Positions 1-7,900 of a DNA stretch of 13,660 bases are shown here, one piece after another (the stretch's first letter is position 1; the number at the start of each line of letters is the position of its first letter). The notes under the pieces are model-generated. The model saw only the letters and a program-made list of their open reading frames with translations, did no database searches and was not told the origin of the DNA. Location of the stretch: positions 12,125-25,784 of the forward strand of contig PCAI01000008.1 in assembly GCA_002731195.1 (NCBI GenBank). The letters run 5' to 3'. This stretch comes from Methanobacteriota archaeon (GTDB taxonomy: Archaea > Thermoplasmatota > Poseidoniia > Poseidoniales > Thalassarchaeaceae). Made by a program: the position numbers and the translations under genes.

Positions 1-1378
1 TCATCACCACTTGATTGATCATCGATTGCTCTAATCTTTCCGCTTGATGTTGAAAATTCTCCATATTCAATACTGCATATTCTATACTTATTGTATCATC
101 ACTTGCCCAACCATAAAAACTAGTTCCCAACATAGCCGCATTATTTTCATTGGCCCATCCATATAATCCAGAAGTATTTCCAGTTCCAAGGAAACCATGA
201 CCCCATATTGTCAAATCTGCTGGTCTAGAGATTGCGGTGTTGGGTATTAATAGCCAAAACGGTATTTCCCTATTTTCAACAAAAACAGGAGTGCGGTCTG
301 TATCTGAAGTTCTTCTAAGTAAGGTAGGTGGATAAAATGATTCAGTGTATTGAGGTGCTGTATAAGTGCCACTAATCATCCAATGACTTCGATTTCCATT
401 CTCATCCATCACTTCTTCATTAGATTCAACTGTACAACCTAGGCCGTTCTCACCAATTCTTTCTAAAGCATCATTTCTCATAGAAAGTAATGGCCCTATT
501 ATTGATTCTGTAGATGCAGTATTGAAAACCCATGCAGTCTGTAAAGAATTAATAGATCTATCAGTATTTTCTGATATCCATGTAAAAAGTAAATCAAAAT
601 TAGGCCTTCTTTCTTCGATATCAGGAGAATTAGTTATTACATTATCGCGAAGAGCTGCAAAACCGACTGGGGCACTAATTTGTTCACCATTAGAATCTTT
701 AAGATCACTAAATATGACAACATAAGAAGTATTATGATCCAAGGCCTCAATAGTCCTTAGATGGATAATCGTTGGTTCACTATCATCTGATCTCATATCT
801 AATTCAGTCCAATGCGGAACTAATTCACCTGTATCTTGATTAATAATCATTGATGGATGCCCTACTTCAAGACTTTTTTCAATACTATATTGTCCGGCCA
901 TTTGAGATACATCAGGTTCTGAATTAAAAGCAGTCATTATCTGAGTGTTGGGGCTAGCGCCATCTATTTGATTAATTATAGGGATATTTATCTGGCTAAC
1001 AGTTCCAGAACCCGGAATTGTTTTAGGAGAATATGAAATTCTTTTACCCGTATTAGTACCATCATCATCAACTAGAAAGGCGTCAGAAGGAAAAGGTAAC
1101 ATACAATGTATTGGGTTAGTATTGTCGCAACCATCTTTATGAGGTATTGGAAGTAAAGGAATCAGAATTTCATCTACAAATTCACATATATCAGGATCTG
1201 AAGTAGTAGCATTAATATCATAATTAACTGCTGTAACATCCATGCAACCTATTAATAAGGTATTATCTTGAAAATCTTCTACTTCTTTTTCATCATTATC
1301 ATTTCCCAAACACCCTGCAGATAATAACATCATGACAATTATTAGAATAGTTGAAACTTGATTTTTTTTAGACTTCAT
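1..1378 (-). CDS. Partial secreted lipoprotein, alpha/beta-hydrolase-like (N-terminal 459 residues)
   Basis: An uninterrupted minus-strand frame runs from ATG at 1378 off the left edge of the window, so the C-terminus is missing. The start is supported by GAGGT (complement of 1387-1390 and neighbours) about 8 bases upstream. Residues 1-23 form a lipoprotein signal: basic N-terminus, hydrophobic core and lipobox LSAGC with the lipidated Cys at 23. An acidic linker follows, then a GC-x-D-x2-A-x-NY motif (44-53) closing at C65, a small Cys-bracketed module common in secreted proteins of marine microbes. The segment LPFPSDAFLVDDDGTNTGKR (about 94-113) resembles the N-terminal region of large secreted lipase-like proteins. 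IWGHGFLGTG near residues 390-400 looks like the oxyanion-loop strand of an alpha/beta hydrolase. A catalytic Ser/Asp/His triad is not visible in the part present. The likely role is an extracellular esterase- or lipase-like lipoprotein; substrate unknown. It was missed by simple ORF calling because it is open at the edge. Confidence 0.8.
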   Translation of the reverse strand, partial: MKSKKNQVSTILIIVMMLLSAGCLGNDNDEKEVEDFQDNTLLIGCMDVTAVNYDINATTSDPDICEFVDEILIPLLPIPHKDGCDNTNPIHCMLPFPSDAFLVDDDGTNTGKRISYSPKTIPGSGTVSQINIPIINQIDGASPNTQIMTAFNSEPDVSQMAGQYSIEKSLEVGHPSMIINQDTGELVPHWTELDMRSDDSEPTIIHLRTIEALDHNTSYVVIFSDLKDSNGEQISAPVGFAALRDNVITNSPDIEERRPNFDLLFTWISENTDRSINSLQTAWVFNTASTESIIGPLLSMRNDALERIGENGLGCTVESNEEVMDENGNRSHWMISGTYTAPQYTESFYPPTLLRRTSDTDRTPVFVENREIPFWLLIPNTAISRPADLTIWGHGFLGTGNTSGLYGWANENNAAMLGTSFYGWASDDTISIEYAVLNMENFQHQAERLEQSMINQVVM

Positions 1379-1385
1379 ACATTTA

Positions 1386-1391
1386 ACCTCA
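1386..1391 (-). promoter_or_regulatory. Shine-Dalgarno site of the lipoprotein gene
   Basis: On the minus strand this reads TGAGGT, 7-8 bases before the ATG at 1378. It selects that ATG over the out-of-frame ATG at 1382. Confidence 0.5.
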
Positions 1392-1423
1392 GTTAGTGTA
1401 GTAATCCACACCGTTCTAACGCG

Positions 1424-1439
1424 ATAACCAATAGGTTAT
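1424..1439. promoter_or_regulatory. Inverted repeat in the leader of the lipoprotein gene
   Basis: ATAACC-AATA-GGTTAT is a perfect 6-base inverted repeat with a 4-base spacer, lying 46-61 bases before the lipoprotein start in the 141-base gap between that gene and the PLP-enzyme gene. It could be an operator or a small mRNA hairpin. An arm of 6 can also arise by chance in AT-rich DNA, so the call is weak. Confidence 0.25.
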
Positions 1440-1488
1440 GAAACTCTTCATTGGAATACAAGTATAATGTGTAATATTTAGATATAAG

Positions 1489-1495
1489 AAAAAAA
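1489..1495 (-). terminator. T-tract, probable terminator of the PLP-enzyme gene
   Basis: On the minus strand there are seven consecutive T residues about 25 bases after the TAA at 1520-1522. Archaeal intrinsic termination commonly uses T-runs without a hairpin. The T-run also precedes a TATA-like stretch (TTATATCTAAATAT, about 1474-1487) that could start the next transcript. Confidence 0.35.
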
Positions 1496-1519
1496 GCAGA
1501 AATATCCATAAAAGGTATA

Positions 1520-2740
1520 TTATTTGAACTTGGATGCATCAAATGCATCTTCTTTGATTATTTTTTTTGTTACTTCTGGTAACGGATACTTTAATCCAGT
1601 TGCAGTATTAAAAAGAATAGTTTTTTCATTTTTATTCACTAATCCTTTCTCAATAGCTATTTCATATGCTGCAAAGGTTGCAGCGCCTTCGGGCGAAAGT
1701 AATAACCCATCTTTTTGACCTACATGGTTACAAATTTTAGTAATATGCTCATCAGTTACTGCGATTGCAAAACCACCTGATTCTTTCACGGCGTCCAAGA
1801 TAAGAAAATCTCCGATTGCAGACGAAACTCGAATTCCACTTGCTAATGTTTCGGCATTTTGCCAAAATTCTGCATGCCTATTGCCCTCATCCCATGCTTT
1901 TACAATTGGAGCACAGCCTGTAGACTGGACTGCAACCATTCTCGGTAATTTACAATCTATCCACCCTAATTCAAGTAGTTCATGGAAAGCTTTCCACATT
2001 CCAATCAAACCTGTCCCTCCTCCTGTGGGATAAAATATTACATCGGGTAAATCCCATCCTAATTGTTCAGCTAATTCAAGTCCCATTGTCTTTTTACCCT
2101 CAATACGGTATGGCTCTTTGAGGGTTGAAACTGCAAACCATCCAATTTCCTCTTTTCCTTCATTAATTATCGAGCCACAATCTCCAATTAATCCATTAAC
2201 TAAAAACGTATTAGCACCTTGTGCCAGAGTCTCAGAAGTGTTGATTACAGGAGTATTATCTGGACACAATACTGTTGATTTTAGACCTGCTCTTGCAGCA
2301 TATGCTGCCAAAGCAGAACCTGCGTTTCCATTAGTAGGTATAGCAAGATGTTTGAAACCAAATTCCTTTGCCATTGAAACTGCCATTCCCAATCCTCTAG
2401 CTTTGAATGAGCCAGTAGGTAATCGTGATTCATCCTTAAAAATCACATTTCCATGGCTAACATTCAAGTGATCTATGCTACTTTTTAATGTAATAAGTGG
2501 AGTTATTACTTCACCCAAAGAAACCTTATTTTCAGAATTGGAAACTGGCAGTAGTGGCGAGTATCGCCAAAAACCTGGTTCAGAAGAGTTTTCTATATCA
2601 GATCTATTAACTTCATTTTTAATTCGTTTTAAATCGTATTTAACCAAGAGAGGTTTCCCTGCTGGCGATAGGGTGTGCGGAATTCCCTTTTCAACAACCT
2701 CTCCGGTAAGGGCGCATTCTAGATGGGTGACATAATTCAT
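1520..2740 (-). CDS. thrC: Threonine synthase family PLP-dependent enzyme
   Basis: The 406-residue cytosolic protein has the fold-type II PLP enzyme pattern of threonine synthases, which convert O-phosphohomoserine to threonine. The Schiff-base Lys is K113 in the block FKDESRLPTGSFKARG (101-116). TNGNAGSALAAYAAR (136-150) matches the substrate/cofactor-contacting Asn loop. PTGGGTG (238-244) is the glycine-rich phosphate-binding loop, and SPEGAA (349-354) and TATGLK (379-384) are conserved C-terminal blocks. Residues 1-36 resemble the small N-terminal domain of the family, but only one Cys (C9) remains of the zinc-ribbon-like pair seen in many archaeal homologues. Length fits the family. The gene stands alone on its strand and shares a 74-base divergent promoter region with the pentapeptide lipoprotein gene; no homoserine kinase or other pathway gene is visible nearby. 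A related dehydratase or cysteate-synthase-like activity cannot be excluded from sequence alone. Confidence 0.85.
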   Translation of the reverse strand: MNYVTHLECALTGEVVEKGIPHTLSPAGKPLLVKYDLKRIKNEVNRSDIENSSEPGFWRYSPLLPVSNSENKVSLGEVITPLITLKSSIDHLNVSHGNVIFKDESRLPTGSFKARGLGMAVSMAKEFGFKHLAIPTNGNAGSALAAYAARAGLKSTVLCPDNTPVINTSETLAQGANTFLVNGLIGDCGSIINEGKEEIGWFAVSTLKEPYRIEGKKTMGLELAEQLGWDLPDVIFYPTGGGTGLIGMWKAFHELLELGWIDCKLPRMVAVQSTGCAPIVKAWDEGNRHAEFWQNAETLASGIRVSSAIGDFLILDAVKESGGFAIAVTDEHITKICNHVGQKDGLLLSPEGAATFAAYEIAIEKGLVNKNEKTILFNTATGLKYPLPEVTKKIIKEDAFDASKFK

Positions 2741-2774
2741 GAATTAGGTAATAAGTTCTTATTAATATCCTTTC

Positions 2775-2780
2775 TATAAA
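2775..2780. promoter_or_regulatory. TATA-like box between divergent genes
   Basis: TATAAA reads forward within TTTCTATAAAC and as TTTATA on the other strand. Applying the usual distance of about 26 bases from an archaeal TATA box to the transcription start gives starts near 2803 (+) and 2752 (-). Each would leave a leader of roughly 11-12 bases before the ATGs at 2815 and 2740. One element could therefore serve both directions. This is inference from spacing. Confidence 0.35.
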
Positions 2781-2793
2781 CACATTTAATGTG
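2781..2793. promoter_or_regulatory. Palindrome CACATTTAATGTG, candidate operator
   Basis: CACATT-T-AATGTG is a perfect palindrome with 6-base arms and a 1-base centre. It abuts the TATA-like box in the 74-base region between the divergent PLP-enzyme and pentapeptide-lipoprotein genes. Its placement would let a dimeric repressor block the plus-strand start or act on both promoters. Confidence 0.35.
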
Positions 2794-2814
2794 CCTATAG
2801 TAGGACGAGAAAAT

Positions 2815-3528
2815 ATGAAATTGAGTGGAGTAATGACTATTATCATATTCATATCGATTTTATCAGGATGTGCAGCTCCTCCAGACAAAGTTGACCCTGC
2901 AGTTATGGAAGCATTAGAAACTGGTGATTTTAGATACCTGAATCTCCAGGGGTTAAACTTTGCAGATACTAATTTTGATGGGACCAATTGGACCAATGCA
3001 AATGCAACAGGTTCTGATTTATCAGGATCTGACTTTGCTTTAGCTGATTTTACTAATGCTGACTTATCTGAAACAAATATGGATGAGGGTTTTTTCTTGG
3101 GATCTAATTTTTATTATGCAAATTTAGCTTATTCAAGGATAAGTTATTCTAATTTCTTTTTCAGTTCTTTAACATATGCAAATTTATCAAATGCTGTAGC
3201 GTTTGAATCTGACTTTGAATCTGCTAATCTAGGAAATGCAGAAATGAAAGGCGGTAATTTTAGAGACAGTAATTTCAAAGATAGTAATCTTCATCTGATA
3301 AAGGCATCAGATGCTGATTTTGGAGGAGCGGTGTTTGATGGATCAAATATGACTTATGCAGATTTAAACTTCACAGATTTAACTGGCGCGAGTTTTCAGG
3401 GTGTTTTTTTACAATTTGCAGATTTAACTGGTGCTATAGTCGATGGGGCGGATTTCAGCGGAGCGCAATGGTACTACACGGTGTGCCCTAATGGTACCAA
3501 TAGTGGAGAAGTAGGAAGTTGCTTCTAG
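2815..3528 (+). CDS. Pentapeptide-repeat lipoprotein
   Basis: I chose the ATG at 2815 (237 residues) rather than the in-frame GTG at 2791, because it puts a clean lipoprotein signal at the N-terminus: MKLSGV, a hydrophobic core and lipobox LSGC with Cys19. The GTG start would add 8 residues before the signal and begin inside a palindrome. From about residue 38 to 217 the chain is an almost continuous run of A(D/N)LXX-type pentapeptides, about 35 units (for example ADFTNADLSETN and YADLNFTDLTGASF). These should fold as a right-handed quadrilateral beta-helix roughly 9 coils long. The tail WYYTVCPNGTNSGEVGSCF ends with C224 and C236, a likely disulphide cap seen at the end of many secreted pentapeptide proteins. 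It would be anchored outside the cytoplasmic membrane. Function is unknown; such helices usually serve as binding scaffolds. The 3' end lies 5 bases from the convergent DUF2237 gene. Confidence 0.85.
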   Translation: MKLSGVMTIIIFISILSGCAAPPDKVDPAVMEALETGDFRYLNLQGLNFADTNFDGTNWTNANATGSDLSGSDFALADFTNADLSETNMDEGFFLGSNFYYANLAYSRISYSNFFFSSLTYANLSNAVAFESDFESANLGNAEMKGGNFRDSNFKDSNLHLIKASDADFGGAVFDGSNMTYADLNFTDLTGASFQGVFLQFADLTGAIVDGADFSGAQWYYTVCPNGTNSGEVGSCF

Positions 3529-3533
3529 TAGTA

Positions 3534-3896
3534 TTAGTAGGCATATTCTCGTAAATTTTCTAACGGTATTATTTGTAAAGTTTCTTCATGAGTAGCCTCA
3601 AGTACTACAGGACAAGCATGATCTGAATCATAAGCATCTTGCCAAGTCTGGGCGCATACACACCAACGATCTCCTTCTTTTAGGCCTGGGAAATTAAATT
3701 GAGGAGCTGGTGTGATTAAGTCATTACCCTTTGAAAGAGCAAAATTTAGAAAATCTTCGGTAACAACACAACAAACTGTGTGTAATGATCTATCATTCCT
3801 ATCAGTGTTACAACATCCGTCCCTAAACCATCCAGTTAAGGGATCTATAGAACACTGTAATAATTCTTCTCCGAGGACATTGAACGAGGGCAACAT
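3534..3896 (-). CDS. DUF2237 family protein
   Basis: The 120-residue protein carries the family hallmarks almost end to end: NVLGEELLQCSIDPLTGW (6-23), FRDGCCNT (24-31), HTVCCVVTEDFL (39-50), SKGNDLITPAP (55-65), FPGLKEGDRWCVCAQTW (69-85) and PVVLEATHEETL (96-107). It has eight Cys (15, 28, 29, 42, 43, 79, 81, 95) and conserved His39 and His103, so metal binding or a redox role is conceivable, but the family has no assigned function that I know of. There is no signal peptide, so it should be cytosolic. It is the last gene of the minus-strand ABC operon, 26 bases after the zinc-ribbon ATPase gene. No Shine-Dalgarno site is visible before the ATG, so coupling to the ABC genes is plausible but unproven. 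Its end converges on the pentapeptide gene. Confidence 0.85.
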   Translation of the reverse strand: MLPSFNVLGEELLQCSIDPLTGWFRDGCCNTDRNDRSLHTVCCVVTEDFLNFALSKGNDLITPAPQFNFPGLKEGDRWCVCAQTWQDAYDSDHACPVVLEATHEETLQIIPLENLREYAY

Positions 3897-3922
3897 GTTA
3901 AATTGATGAAGTAGATGATTCT

Positions 3923-4927
3923 TTAATTATTGCTTTCAACCATTGGCCTACTGGATCCACAATCTGGACATAACTGGGTTTGAAGATCGGAATATTTATG
4001 AAAACACGCTGGACAAATTGGAGCTAAGGTTAGTATTTTACTTGTATTTATCTCAATCTTTTCATTCTCAACTCTTTCTAAGTGGATTTTATCTTTCTCA
4101 TTAATAGGAATCTCAAATCTCCCAGGGCCTCCAACTTTTAGTAGAACATCAGGAGGAAGTGTGACAGTTCCTGTATCATCAATTATTAGTTCCCTACTCT
4201 CTGAGAGATCTGAAATATCTACATCGTTCCCATGTTGTGCAACGAATCTGCCTTCTCTCAATTCTAAAGAACGATTACAAAATGATGCAACCTCTCGGTT
4301 GTGTGTGACTAATAGAAAGGCAACACCAAATTCTTTGTTAAGATCGGCAAATAACTTCAAAACTTCCCTACTAGTTATTGGATCTAAGGCCCCTGTTGGT
4401 TCATCTGCAAGAATTATTTTAGGGTCTGTTATTAATGCTCTAGCAATTGCGACTCTTTGTTGTTCACCTCCTGAAAGTTGCTCAGGTAAACCTCTAGAGC
4501 GTTCGCCTACTCCAAGTTTATCCAATAATTCCTGAGCTTTTGCTCGGGCAACTCTGGGAATGATCCCTTGATGCCTCAATGGCTGGGCTACATTATCCAA
4601 GGCATTCATATGTGGTAACAAATTTGAATCTTGGAATATAAATGAAATAGTTTTTTGACGTAGTTCAACAAGTTCTTTACCTGTAAGTCTAGTCATTCTT
4701 TTACCTGCTAATGAAACATTACCTGCTGAAGGTTTCATAAGTCCTCCAAGAGATTTCAATAAAGTTGATTTCCCAGAGCCAGAAGGACCTACTACTGCAA
4801 CTGCCTCACCTTCAACTATAGCTACATGAATTCCCCTAAGTGCTACTACATTGCCGTCTTCGGCCTTTGAATCATAGATGTGGAAAAGACCATTTGCCTC
4901 AAGAATAACATTATTTTTTATTTTCAT
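3923..4927 (-). CDS. ABC transporter ATPase with C-terminal zinc ribbon
   Basis: Residues about 7-230 form a LolD/MacB-class ABC ATPase with every catalytic motif intact: Walker A GPSGSGKST (47-55), Q-loop Q99, signature LSGGEQ (151-156), Walker B IILADEP (171-177) with catalytic Glu176, and H-loop His209. Unlike the usual subunit of about 230 residues, this one has 100 extra residues. A mostly beta linker (about 240-300) includes GTVTLPPDVLLKVG, faintly like a swapped-hairpin (AbrB-type) segment. A zinc ribbon follows, C305-x2-C308 and C320-x2-C323. Start ATG 4927 has AGGGGG 8 bases upstream, formed by the last codons of the permease gene, whose stop is 2 bases away. The protein should pair with the other ATPase (8154-8864) on the large permease as a heterodimeric motor. 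The extension may regulate the transporter or bind a cytosolic partner; that part is inference. Confidence 0.92.
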   Translation of the reverse strand: MKIKNNVILEANGLFHIYDSKAEDGNVVALRGIHVAIVEGEAVAVVGPSGSGKSTLLKSLGGLMKPSAGNVSLAGKRMTRLTGKELVELRQKTISFIFQDSNLLPHMNALDNVAQPLRHQGIIPRVARAKAQELLDKLGVGERSRGLPEQLSGGEQQRVAIARALITDPKIILADEPTGALDPITSREVLKLFADLNKEFGVAFLLVTHNREVASFCNRSLELREGRFVAQHGNDVDISDLSESRELIIDDTGTVTLPPDVLLKVGGPGRFEIPINEKDKIHLERVENEKIEINTSKILTLAPICPACFHKYSDLQTQLCPDCGSSRPMVESNN

Positions 4928-4929
4928 AT

Positions 4930-7900
4930 TTATTCCCCCTTGAGAACAATTGCTAAATCTGATTTTAACGCTTTACGGGTTGTATACAATAATGCTAAAA
5001 CTACTGCAAATAAAACAGAACTATTCACTAATAACAAGTCAAACCATGGCCATATCAATTCCCTATCTATGGGTGCTGATTCGCCTAAAAATATTTGAAA
5101 TATAAAACCAAATATTCCAAAGAAACCATTGAAAGATTCAGCAATTGCCAAACCTAGAATGACACCTAATCCCATACTTACTAAGAGAATAGCCATAATT
5201 TCAAATAAAACTAGACGAATTATTTGATTAGGACTTGCTCCTATTGCCTGAAGTATAGCAAGTTCACGTTTTCTCTGAGTCAAAACTAATGATAAGAAAA
5301 CAAAGGCTGATGCTACTGAAGCAAGTGAAGCAACAACGAATTGTAAACTTAGCAATCCCGGTGTTCCAAAAATTAAACCTCCTTTTCTCTCATTATCCTC
5401 ATGAACTGTTGGCCAATCCGTAGATGATGAAACTCCAATAACGTTTGATACCTCAGTACTTAACTCACGTAATGCATCTGCACAACCTCTATCTTTTTGA
5501 TTACATAGTTCAAAGAACCATTTATTTGAAGTATAGGAATTTGCTGTCTGGTTTCCTACCAATGCCTTGTAAGTTGATTCTCCTATTACAATAACTTGTG
5601 AAGATTGAGTTGGTTCTAATCCCGGAACCCAGATATGCTCGCCCATGTATTGAATATTGGCATCTGTAACGGTTGTTGATATATCTAATCCATCTGGACC
5701 AAATGAGAAATCATAATCAGTGTATTCAATAGTAATAGAAGTGGAAATATCAGATGAAGAAAGTCCAAGTTGACGACGGGCTTCCCCCCCAGCAGTAAAC
5801 CAATTATTTTTCCACAGTAGAGAGGCGTCGCTTACATAGGTTGGAATTGTTTGAGTATCCCAAAGGAGAGTTTCTTCATGGCCATCAAAAACTATCCATG
5901 TCCTCAATCTTGAGTCTTCGCCCAAAGGACTAGTGAATATATCTCCCACCGAAGTCATTGAATCTATATCTTTAATATTAGAATTGTCAACTCTTTGAAT
6001 TGCAAGTAGAATTTCATTTCTTGCTTGTGTTTCACTCATTGGTGTACTAAATTGTACTTGGAGGTCTGCTCCATTCTCAGCAGAAGTTGTACGTTCGTCA
6101 ACAAGTGTACCTGTATAACCTTGTACTGCAGCTAAAGTTACTATTGATAATGTAAGTAGCATTATTACTGCCAGTCTGTTAACTGACTCACTAGATCCAG
6201 ATCCTTTGAGGCCTCGTCGAATATCTGTTACCAAAGGAGACCGCCCCAAAATTAGCGTGAAAATTCTCGGACCAGCAGCTCCTAAGCGACCAAGTACAAG
6301 TGCACCACCTATCCATAGCATAAAAGGACCAAATAATAATAATAAAGCATTAAGAATAAAATTTGAAAACATTCCTCTCGAGTCGAATGGCCCCCATCCT
6401 CCATTACTTTGTATCCAACTTTCTAAGAAGGATAAGCCACCAATTATAAAGATTAAAACATGTAACCAGAATCTAGATTTCTTAAATCTTCCAACCTTTC
6501 TTACGCCTTCGTCTATTTCAATACTTAAGAAATCTTTAACCCTAGTTCTTCCGAAAAGCAAAGTTAAACCTACAGTAATTAAAATAATGAAAAAAGTAGA
6601 GACGAATGATAGTGTTGGATTTATCTCTGTTCCAGATGATCGGAATGACATGAAACCTACTGCATCCAGTACTAATGGAACGGAGAACAACGCTAAGACG
6701 TAACCAGTAAACCAACCTAAGAATCCTAAAACTGTAAGTTCCAATAAAATCATTCCTGTTAAATTACTTTCAGTACCTCCAATTACGCGTTGTATCGATA
6801 TTTCTCTTTTTCTCTGTTCTAATGATAATACGAGGCCATAGATAAGAACGGCAAAAGATAAAATTATAATTGGTATCATTAGAATGTAATCAAATACTTG
6901 AATAATACCTAAAAATACGTTGAGGAAAAATATTGTTCCAGAAATTACATCATTATAACGTACTTTAATTGAAGAATCGGCATATTCTTTTTCTTCTACA
7001 GTTTCTTTTAAGTCATTGAGCCAAGAAGTAGCAGCTGATGTTGAAGAAGAAGGTAATAAATTTCTATCAACTGAAACACCTAGATATCCATGGTCATTAT
7101 CCATTAAGATTAATTTTTGAGAATCATTAAGTACTGAATCTGATACCATTACTGGATTGAATAATAATGTTGGATTTCCAAAACCTTCTTGATATATGGC
7201 TGAAACTTTTAAATTATTAACAGTAATATTTTCTCTGCAGAATTGAAAACCTGAGTCAAAATTTACTTCAAGCTCGCCTAAACAACTTTCAGAAATATCC
7301 TCTAAACTTGATCCTCCAGCAGCATCGGTGACGAAAGTGAATGTCAATGAATCAATAGTATCATTTATTGAAACTCCTGCCCTACTAGCAATTTGAGAAG
7401 GGAGAATTATACTTCTATTATTTTCCGCATCAAGATAACTAGAAGGCCAGGTCCCATAGAGAATATCTCTAGCATGACGTTCTCCCAAATCTCCATCCCA
7501 AACGCCATCACCATAGAATCTAATTGGTCTATTGTCATTTATTGGCGGACCTTGTTCTGTTGCCTCTGGATAGGCCCAACTTACATTTTTCCAATCTCCG
7601 ATAGACGCTGTAACAGATTCAACTACTAGTGGTTGAGCTCTGAAATTACTATCATCAAAAATACTATTTGACCTAATTCCCTGTCTTCCATAGACAATTC
7701 CACAATCAGATATTCCTTCAATTGCAATTAGTTCATCACACATTGATTCCCAAACTACAGAGTCATTGGTTCTGAAATCTTTTCCTGGATCTTCATCGAA
7801 TGCTATCTGAGCATCAAAAACATCATTCTCCAAAGCTCCTTGAAGGAATGCAGTTGACAATCCTGCAGAATATGCCAACACTGTAGTTATTACTAGTGAT

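Noticed and set aside
522..725. Plus-strand frame of 67 codons inside the left-hand lipoprotein
   Set aside because: Antisense to a continuous minus-strand lipoprotein frame with signal peptide and Shine-Dalgarno site; no recognisable features.
2118..2735. Plus-strand frames opposite the threonine-synthase gene (2118-2471 and 2475-2735)
   Set aside because: Antisense shadows of a gene with clear PLP-enzyme motifs; no Shine-Dalgarno site, promoter or domain supports them.
2691..2996. Minus-strand frame of 101 codons across the divergent promoter
   Set aside because: It overlaps the start of the PLP-enzyme gene and the 5' end of the pentapeptide lipoprotein, and reads like the antisense of the lipoprotein signal region.
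6206..6703. Plus-strand frame of 165 codons opposite the ABC permease
   Set aside because: It lies wholly inside the well-supported permease gene on the other strand, and its product is low-complexity (Pro/Lys/Ile rich) with no recognisable motif.
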